Part shown: one piece after another, positions 1 to 5,146 of the stretch
Layout: each line of letters opens with the position of its first letter
How positions within the stretch are numbered: the stretch's first letter is position 1
Assembly (NCBI GenBank): GCA_945864765.1
Contig: CAMBDR010000308.1
Coordinates: 1-6,021, forward strand
Length of the DNA stretch: 6,021 nucleotides
From: Janthinobacterium lividum
GTDB taxonomy: Bacteria > Pseudomonadota > Gammaproteobacteria > Burkholderiales > Burkholderiaceae_D
Direction of reading: 5' to 3'
Made by a program: the position numbers and the translations under genes
Notes under the pieces: model-generated
Told to the model about the DNA's origin: nothing
The model's input: the letters and a program-made list of their open reading frames with translations, nothing else
The model's database searches: none

Positions 1-2420
1 TGTAAGGCGGCGGTGTGGCTCAGTGCCAGCAAGCCAAACGATAAAATGGTACTCAAGGCCGATAAGCCGACCGCCAGCCACGGCGTGCTGTCGCGCCGGT
101 CCGGGTGTTCTTGCATACAAATACCGTAATCCACGCCCACGCTCAATAACAGCATCAAGGCCAGCACATGGAATAGTTGCAGGCTTTGCCCCAGCCAGCC
201 CAGCAGCGCCAGCGTGGCGACACTGGCCAGCAGACCCGGTAGCAACACGCGCCAGGCATGGCGGCGGTAGCGTGGCAACAGCATCAGCCATACCACCGCA
301 TAAGCGACCAATACCACCCAGCCCATGTTTTGCCGGTAGCGCCCCAAAACGGAAGAAATTTCACTCACTTTATCAACCCATTGCACCCCCGCCATACCCT
401 GTGCAGTGCGCTGCAAGAGCGGTAGGGCAGTGCGTTGCATGCCGCGTAGCGCGACGATGCTGGCGTATTGATCGGGTTGATCGGGTTGAGCGGATTGATC
501 GGCTTGCGCGCTTTGAGCGGGGCCGATTTTGCCCAGCCATAGATGCCGCCAAGGTTCACTGGCGCTGCTGCGCATGAATTGCTCGGGTGTGAGGGCCTGA
601 TTTTGCGCCAGCAAAGCCTGGCGGGTACGCAGAACCCAGGCCGCATCTTGCTCGGTGGCCAGCGCGACATCGGCCAAGGGGCCGGTTTGGCTTAATAATT
701 TGCTGGCGACCAGTTCGCGCCGCATGGCTTGCCGTTGTTGCGAAGGCACCCAGTTGGAAATGGCCTGATAAGCGCTGATCTGGCGCTGGCTGATGAGTTG
801 ATCCAGTTGTTGCTTTAATCCTTCTTCGCGCTGCAATAGCTGTTCGCTGCTGTTGGCGCGTACCAGAAAATATTGGACCGGGGTGGCGGCATCGAGTAAT
901 TTGCCGAGCTTGATTTGATCGGCCAACAACTGCGCCGGAGGGGATTGCAGCGCGCGGATGTCGTCATTCACCCCCAACCGGGCGATGCCTGCCAGGGCCG
1001 ACAAGCTTAAAGCAGCGAAGAAAAGCCAGATAGCCGGCCGGCCTGTCCAACCCCGCCAACCCTGCCAACCCTGCCAACTCGGCCAGCGCGGCCAATTGAG
1101 TAAGGCCCGGCCATACACTTGCGCCAATTTACTGCTTCTTAAAATGGCAGCGGGGTGGGGAGACGAGGTGCCTGATGAGCTGCCACCCTTCAATAACCAG
1201 GGAAACCAGCACCATACCGTGAGCCAGGCAAAGATCAAACCGAGGGCCGAAAATACCGCCATTTGGCGCAGGCCCGGGAAGGGCGTGAGTGCCAGCCCAA
1301 GGTAGCCGGCAACGGTGGTGAGCAGCGTCAGCAATAAACCGGGCAGCAGGCGGCGGATCAAACTGGCGGATGCGATGGCGGGGTCGGCACTCAAGCGGTT
1401 GCACAGAAAATAAATGCCATAATCTTGCGCCACCCCGATCAGGCTGGCACCGAACACCAACGTCATCAGGTGGATGCGATCAAAGATTAATATGCTCACC
1501 GAGAGCGCGCCCAAAAAGCCGACGCCAATCGATAGCAAAATCATGCCAATCGGCTTGAGCGAATGAAAACTGAACCACATCATCAGCACAATCCCAAGCA
1601 GGGAACCGATGCCGATGGTGGAAACTTCATGGCTTGCTTGCTGGCCCGCCGCGCCCGCGTGCAGGATGACGCCAGCGCTAATGACTTCAACCGATTGGCC
1701 GGGCGTTGAAGTGCCAAGCGCACGCGCAGCATGGGCGGCCTGGGTCAACAAGGGCAGCACGGTTTCTTGCGTGGCCAGGGAAAATGCGGCTTGTTTTAAG
1801 GTCAGCGGCAACAGCACATATTGGTGGTGGGCATCGACTTTTGGGTTGGCGACAAATAATTCGCCATCGCGTGGCCGTACCGGGGTTTCTTGCGCGCGCT
1901 CTTGCACCCAGGTGGAAAACAAATCAAAGGGGTCTTCCTGAAATGAGCCAAGCTTGGGGCCGGAAAAAGCGGAATAGAGCTTACTGAGCGCCTTGTCGCG
2001 CCAAAATGCGCTATCTTCCCGGCGCAATTGGGCTTCGTCCTGGGCGCTGATCAAGCTCAAACGATGGTTTTGAAACAGCGCCAGCCAGTCGTTTTGGGTG
2101 CTTTCGCCCAGAGTCGTGGCTTGCAGTAAATCCGGGCGCTGCGCCAGCACTTTGCGGTAGGCGGTGGCTGCGCGTTTGGCTTGTTCCCAATCCTTGGCAC
2201 CGATCAACACCACCACCCGCTGCTGCGCCGCATCCACCATATGATTAAACGATTGTTGCAGCACCGGGTCGCGCTGTTGCACTGGCAGTAGCGCCAGGAT
2301 ATCGGTATCGGGCGTGATGCGTTGGCCCAGCCAGAGCCAGCCGTTATGCGCGAGCAACAGGCAAACCAGTAGCGCCCAAACCCATGCCAGCCGGGTTTGT
2401 TGTACCTCCAACTTGTCCAC
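1..2420 (-). CDS. MMPL/RND-family predicted exporter (COG4258-like), 3' end truncated by window edge
   Basis: The minus-strand frame is open from 2420 to the left edge (806 codons, no stop). It has the two-fold layout of MMPL/RND exporters. TM1 (about residues 12-28) is followed by DTDILALLP and a periplasmic domain to about 265. TM2-TM6 (about 268-403) carry GVAQDYGIYF (Asp333). A linker leads to TM7 (about 459-480), then DDIRALQ and a second periplasmic domain to about 700. TM8-TM11 follow with the second acidic motif GVDYGI (Asp764). Only the last TM and tail appear missing. Aspartates in these motifs are the likely proton-relay residues. In aryl polyene clusters this family is thought to extract the lipid product from the inner membrane for LolA. 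No in-frame ATG lies before TM1. I chose GTG at 2420, 5 bp after the LolA stop. TTG at 2429, overlapping that stop as TTGA, is the alternative. Neither has a clear Shine-Dalgarno, so translation is probably coupled. Two tripeptide repeat blocks lengthen the protein. The family call is firm; the cargo is inferred. Confidence 0.92.
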   Translation of the reverse strand, partial: MDKLEVQQTRLAWVWALLVCLLLAHNGWLWLGQRITPDTDILALLPVQQRDPVLQQSFNHMVDAAQQRVVVLIGAKDWEQAKRAATAYRKVLAQRPDLLQATTLGESTQNDWLALFQNHRLSLISAQDEAQLRREDSAFWRDKALSKLYSAFSGPKLGSFQEDPFDLFSTWVQERAQETPVRPRDGELFVANPKVDAHHQYVLLPLTLKQAAFSLATQETVLPLLTQAAHAARALGTSTPGQSVEVISAGVILHAGAAGQQASHEVSTIGIGSLLGIVLMMWFSFHSLKPIGMILLSIGVGFLGALSVSILIFDRIHLMTLVFGASLIGVAQDYGIYFLCNRLSADPAIASASLIRRLLPGLLLTLLTTVAGYLGLALTPFPGLRQMAVFSALGLIFAWLTVWCWFPWLLKGGSSSGTSSPHPAAILRSSKLAQVYGRALLNWPRWPSWQGWQGWRGWTGRPAIWLFFAALSLSALAGIARLGVNDDIRALQSPPAQLLADQIKLGKLLDAATPVQYFLVRANSSEQLLQREEGLKQQLDQLISQRQISAYQAISNWVPSQQRQAMRRELVASKLLSQTGPLADVALATEQDAAWVLRTRQALLAQNQALTPEQFMRSSASEPWRHLWLGKIGPAQSAQADQSAQPDQPDQYASIVALRGMQRTALPLLQRTAQGMAGVQWVDKVSEISSVLGRYRQNMGWVVLVAYAVVWLMLLPRYRRHAWRVLLPGLLASVATLALLGWLGQSLQLFHVLALMLLLSVGVDYGICMQEHPDRRDSTPWLAVGLSALSTILSFGLLALSHTAAL
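468..521. repeat. 9-bp tandem repeat, six units, inside the exporter gene
   Basis: Six consecutive 9-bp units related to ttgatcggg lie at 468, 477, 486, 495, 504 and 513. The first two are identical and the others differ at one to a few bases. On the minus strand they encode six tripeptides of the form x-x-Gln (P/A/S, then A/D, then Q), about residues 634-651, in the second periplasmic domain. Unit length is a multiple of three, so copy-number change would keep the frame. Confidence 0.85.
1047..1100. repeat. 9-bp tandem repeat, six units, encoding x-x-Trp in the exporter gene
   Basis: Six 9-bp units, each beginning cca, start at 1047, 1056, 1065, 1074, 1083 and 1092. The units at 1056 and 1065 are identical (ccaaccctg). 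The minus strand reads LNW-PRW-PSW-QGW-QGW-RGW, about residues 441-458, just before TM7. The first two tripeptides are more diverged and may be the ancestral family sequence, with the W-Q-G part a later expansion. Confidence 0.83.
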
Positions 2421-2425
2421 CGTTT

Positions 2426-3094
2426 TCAAAATGCCGCCGCGTCATCGGGCGTGATTGCGGTTTCGCCCGTTTTGATGTCAGAAAACACGATCTCGGTGCG
2501 GTCACCATTGCCATCGACCATGGTCAAGCTTTTAACATAGGCGTCACCGGTCAAACTGATTTTGCCGATGGTTTTGGCCAACACCGCCTGGCGTGCCGTT
2601 AATTCGACCCGCCAACTGTCGCCCTTCGGGTTCAAGCCGCCATTGACTTCAAACAGGCTGTCGAGCTGGGCGAAATCACCGGCCAATAAGGAAAACATCA
2701 CGCCATTGATGATGCGTACCGTTGGCTCTTTATTGGCATCCAGGCGCACGCCGACTTTGTCGCCTTGCATTTGCACGATTTCATCCCGCGTTAAACGCAA
2801 GGTGTTGGCGAACGGTTTCAAGGTGCGCCAGACCACGCCTTTGCCCACCACCACACAAAAGCGCCCATGCGAAGCCAGCGGCTTCTTAAAGCCGGCCAAT
2901 TGTTTGCTTTGCTCAAAGCGGCCACACAGAACATGGGGCTTGTCGAGTTTTGCTTGCACCGCCTGAATGGTCGGATTGGTGGTCGGATTGGTGGCTGGAT
3001 TGGCGGCGGCATTGGCACCAGCGCTAACGCTGGCAGAGCCGATGATCAGCGCGCAGGCTAAAAAAAGTCGCTTCATTGGATTCATTGGATTCAT
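2426..3094 (-). CDS. LolA-like periplasmic outer-membrane lipoprotein carrier protein
   Basis: The protein has 222 residues. The N-terminus has basic residues (K8, R9), a hydrophobic core (about 10-20) and small residues, fitting a Sec signal peptide cleaved near SVSA (about residue 25) or GANA (about 29). A low-complexity N-P-x-T stretch follows (28-43). The LolA-type domain runs from about 44 to 210 and includes GRFEQSKQLAGFKKPLAS, GKGVVWRTLKPFANTLRLT and the late ITLTG-like segment (KISLTGDAYVKSL). LolA proteins carry lipidated cargo across the periplasm in a half-barrel. Copies in aryl polyene clusters sit next to an MMPL exporter, as here, and are thought to serve the pigment lipid. The start is the first of three ATGs in a 9-bp repeat. 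It overlaps the thioesterase stop as ATGA and has a GGGAG 10 nt upstream (3105-3109), which favours it over the ATGs at 3085 and 3076. The mature part has two cysteines (C57, C80). The family call is strong, the specific cargo inferred. Confidence 0.9.
   Translation of the reverse strand: MNPMNPMKRLFLACALIIGSASVSAGANAAANPATNPTTNPTIQAVQAKLDKPHVLCGRFEQSKQLAGFKKPLASHGRFCVVVGKGVVWRTLKPFANTLRLTRDEIVQMQGDKVGVRLDANKEPTVRIINGVMFSLLAGDFAQLDSLFEVNGGLNPKGDSWRVELTARQAVLAKTIGKISLTGDAYVKSLTMVDGNGDRTEIVFSDIKTGETAITPDDAAAF
2966..3013. repeat. 12-bp tandem repeat, about four units, after the LolA signal peptide
   Basis: Four 12-bp units are visible; the best-conserved pair reads ggattggtggtc and ggattggtggct (2973-2996). 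The minus strand encodes NAAA-NPAT-NPTT-NPTI (residues 28-43), between the signal peptide and the folded domain. The unit at the 3013 end is the most diverged. The stretch probably forms a flexible leader on the mature protein. Confidence 0.82.
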
Positions 3095-3100
3095 TGAATA
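3074..3100. repeat. 9-bp tandem repeat triplicating the LolA start codon
   Basis: Two identical copies of cattggatt (3074-3082 and 3083-3091) are followed by a diverged third (3092-3100). On the minus strand this gives ATG-AAT-CCA twice and then ATG-AAG, so LolA begins M-N-P-M-N-P-M-K-R with three in-frame start codons at 3094, 3085 and 3076. The third, diverged copy overlaps the thioesterase stop. Confidence 0.88.
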
Positions 3101-3552
3101 TTTACTCCCAGTTTTTCAAACAAGATCGGCGGCGAGTTAAAACACATCTCGCCACTGGCCATATCCACCGCCACCTGGGTGGTGCTGGCGCGGGTTAAGC
3201 GTTTGCCGCTGGCCGCATCACTGATCAAATAGTCGATTTTGAGACGATTTTCCCATTCGATAATTTCGGCGCGCAAACGCAGGCGCTGGGCAAAGCGGGC
3301 AGAGCTGACATAGCGCACTTGCAGGTCAATAATCGGCCAGGCGTAGCCGGAATCCTTCATTTGCACATAGTTGTAATCGATTTGATCGAGTAAGGCGCAG
3401 CGCACAATTTCCAGATATTTGACGTAATTGCCATGCCAGACGATTTCCATTGGGTCAAGCTCAAAAAACTGGACCTGGATTTCGGTTTCCGCAATCCAGC
3501 GCCCCGGTGCTTTGACGCGGTGCGGGTTTTTTTCAGGGTGGGGGCTATTCAT
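3091..3552 (-). CDS. Hotdog-fold acyl-CoA/acyl-ACP thioesterase (YbgC/4HBT-like)
   Basis: This 153-residue protein is the usual length for a single-domain hotdog thioesterase. The family signature lies at residues 25-51: VQFFELDPMEIVWHGNYVKY and then LEIVR, with Asp33 where 4-hydroxybenzoyl-CoA thioesterase-type enzymes have the catalytic Asp, and H40, N42, Y43 in the usual motif. The later part (about 70-135) has the expected strand pattern, including LQVRYVSSARFAQRLRLRA. No signal peptide or TM is seen, so it is cytoplasmic. The family hydrolyses acyl-CoA or acyl-ACP thioesters. In aryl polyene clusters it is inferred to release or proofread polyene or starter acyl groups. The ATG at 3552 has GGAG five bases upstream, inside the end of the lyase gene, and overlaps that gene by 8 bp. 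The stop overlaps the LolA start as ATGA. It is the only gene here without a tandem repeat. Substrate unknown. Confidence 0.9.
   Translation of the reverse strand: MNSPHPEKNPHRVKAPGRWIAETEIQVQFFELDPMEIVWHGNYVKYLEIVRCALLDQIDYNYVQMKDSGYAWPIIDLQVRYVSSARFAQRLRLRAEIIEWENRLKIDYLISDAASGKRLTRASTTQVAVDMASGEMCFNSPPILFEKLGVNIQ
3105..3109 (-). promoter_or_regulatory. Shine-Dalgarno (GGGAG) for the LolA gene
   Basis: GGGAG on the minus strand lies 10 bases before the first LolA ATG (3094), within the end of the thioesterase gene. The second and third ATGs are 19 and 28 bases away, so this site favours the first start. Confidence 0.6.
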
Positions 3553-5146
3553 ATAAACTCCAGGCCTGGCTTTCGATACGCTGCAACATCAGGCGCAGGT
3601 CGGGTTCGAGGCGGCGGTCTTCTTGCACTGGCGCGATGTCGGTGTTGAGTTGTTCCAGCATTGCCAGCAAGGGTTGCGGCGGTACACTGGCGTTGACCTG
3701 GCAGCGTAACCATACCCCTTGCCGCACGCTGATCAACAGGGCAGCGGCGACTTGTTCGGTTAATTCCAGCACGCGCAGGCAATCGCGTGCGGCAATCGTG
3801 CCCATGCTGACTTTATCCTGGTTATGGCACTCGGTGGAGCGCGAAAATACCGAGGCCGGCATGGTCAGTTTCAAGGCTTCGGCAGTCCAGGCCGAGGCGC
3901 TGATTTGTAGCGCTTTCAAACCATGGTTGATGGCCGCACGCGGCCCTTGCATACCCGATAAATTGGCGGGCAAGCCGTGGTTATAACGGCTATCGACCAA
4001 TAAGGCCATTTGTCGATCCAGTAAATCGGCCAGATTGGCCACCGCGTTTTTCATGCTGTCCATGGCAAAGGCGATATGGCCACCATAAAAATGGCCGCCG
4101 TGCAAAACGCGCTCTGCTTCGGCGTCGATGATGGGGTTGTCGTTGGCGCTGTTGAGTTCATTTTCTATCGATTGCCGAAAAAATGGCAGGGCGTCGGCCA
4201 AGACCCCGATCACATGGGGTGCGCAGCGGATCGAGTAGCGGTCTTGCAAGCGTTTGCCATTGCGCTCGGCCTGGCCGCAGGCGAGGTCCTGGCGCAACCA
4301 GGCCGCGACGTTTTGCATGGCCGGATGCGGTTTGACCGAGAATAAGGTTTCGTCAAAATGGTGGGCATTGCCATCCAGCGCAAACGAGGCCAGCGCGGTG
4401 ATGCGGGTACACAGCTTGACCAGATAGGCGGCGCGATCATGCGCCAGGCAGGCCAGTGCTGTCATGACGGCGGTGCCATTCATAATCGCCAGACCTTCTT
4501 TGGGGCGCAAACGGATCGGCACGATGCCCGCTTCTTGCAAGGCTTGTGCGGCCGTTAGTTGTTGGCCGGCGCGCCAGACTTCGCGCTCGCCACATAATAC
4601 CGCCGCCAAATAAGAGAGCGGGGTTAAATCGCCACTGGCCCCGACCGAGCCTTCCGAGGGAATCAGGGGCAGGATATCGGCTTGCAGCAAGCGCACAATT
4701 TGTTCCAGCAACAGCACGCCAACGCCGGAAAAACCTTTGGCTAACGAGGCCAGCCGTACTGCCATCACGGCGCGGGTTTGTGGCGGGCTCAAGTGTTGGC
4801 CCAGGCCGCAGCCGTGATAGGTGTATAGGTGGCGCGGCAATTCAGCCACCAGTTCGGGCGGCACCGTGACGGTGCAGGAATCGCCATAGCCGGTGGTGAC
4901 GCCGTAAATGGTGCCATCTTCGCGCAGCAGGCGATCCAGAAAATCGGCCCCGCGTGCAATGAAGGCGCGAAATTGCGGGTCGGGTGCGAGCGTGGCCGTG
5001 GCGCGACCATGGGCCAGATCGACGATATCTTCGATGCTGAGGCGACGGCGTTCAAATTCAATCACCCGTTGCGAGCTTGCAGCGGAGTGAGCAGCGCCAT
5101 GGGCGGCGGCGGTGTTGGCGGTATGGGCGGTGTTATTGGGGGGCAT
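3545..5146 (-). CDS. Aromatic amino acid ammonia-lyase (HAL/TAL family, MIO-dependent)
   Basis: The protein has 533 residues, typical for the HAL/PAL/TAL family. Visible family features, in order: YGVTTGYGD with catalytic Tyr81; the selectivity-loop region RHLYTYHGCGLG (Tyr110, His111); EGSVGASGDLTPLSYLA with Ala170-Ser171-Gly172, which cyclise to the MIO electrophile; MNGT (Asn223); FALDGNAHHFDE; QDRYSIRCAP (Tyr304, Arg307); NELNSANDNPI; and STECHNQDKVSMG (Glu439, Gln443). The family removes ammonia from His, Tyr or Phe to give the aryl-acrylate. His111 sits where HAL and TAL have His and PAL has Phe, so Tyr or His is favoured. In this neighbourhood tyrosine to 4-coumarate, a polyene starter, is the likely role. 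The enzyme is cytoplasmic. The start is ATG at 5146, overlapping the acyltransferase end by 14 bp with only a weak GGA upstream; the frame stays open further upstream but there overlaps conserved acyltransferase sequence. Residues 5-25 are low-complexity Ala/His/Thr. The 3' end overlaps the thioesterase by 8 bp. Confidence 0.95.
   Translation of the reverse strand: MPPNNTAHTANTAAAHGAAHSAASSQRVIEFERRRLSIEDIVDLAHGRATATLAPDPQFRAFIARGADFLDRLLREDGTIYGVTTGYGDSCTVTVPPELVAELPRHLYTYHGCGLGQHLSPPQTRAVMAVRLASLAKGFSGVGVLLLEQIVRLLQADILPLIPSEGSVGASGDLTPLSYLAAVLCGEREVWRAGQQLTAAQALQEAGIVPIRLRPKEGLAIMNGTAVMTALACLAHDRAAYLVKLCTRITALASFALDGNAHHFDETLFSVKPHPAMQNVAAWLRQDLACGQAERNGKRLQDRYSIRCAPHVIGVLADALPFFRQSIENELNSANDNPIIDAEAERVLHGGHFYGGHIAFAMDSMKNAVANLADLLDRQMALLVDSRYNHGLPANLSGMQGPRAAINHGLKALQISASAWTAEALKLTMPASVFSRSTECHNQDKVSMGTIAARDCLRVLELTEQVAAALLISVRQGVWLRCQVNASVPPQPLLAMLEQLNTDIAPVQEDRRLEPDLRLMLQRIESQAWSLYE
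3558..3561 (-). promoter_or_regulatory. Shine-Dalgarno (GGAG) for the thioesterase gene
   Basis: GGAG on the minus strand lies five bases before the ATG at 3552 and inside the last codons of the ammonia-lyase gene. It is the clearest ribosome binding site in the window and fixes the thioesterase start. Confidence 0.75.
5108..5134. repeat. 9-bp tandem repeat, three units, at the ammonia-lyase N-terminus
   Basis: The units ggcggtgtt, ggcggtatg and ggcggtgtt start at 5108, 5117 and 5126. The minus strand encodes N-T-A, H-T-A, N-T-A (residues 5-13), followed by more Ala/His-rich sequence to about residue 25. The array abuts the acyltransferase stop codon (5133-5135) in the gene overlap. Confidence 0.75.

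Noticed and set aside
23..577. 184-codon open frame on the + strand
   Set aside because: It lies antisense to the exporter, whose minus-strand frame shows TM segments and the second Asp motif here. The + strand product is Arg/Pro/Ala-rich with no recognisable domain.
365..1404. Short minus-strand open frames (365-670 and 1129-1404) in another frame
   Set aside because: Both are overlapped by the continuous exporter frame, which has all the conserved motifs.
2562..2966. 134-codon + strand open frame opposite LolA
   Set aside because: It is antisense to a clear LolA-like coding sequence and has no family features or ribosome binding site that I can see.
3049..3066. Possible lipobox (F-L-A-C13) in the LolA signal region
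   Set aside because: It is too near the N-terminal charges with only a few hydrophobic residues before the Cys, and lacks the usual Leu at -3. LolA family members are soluble periplasmic proteins.
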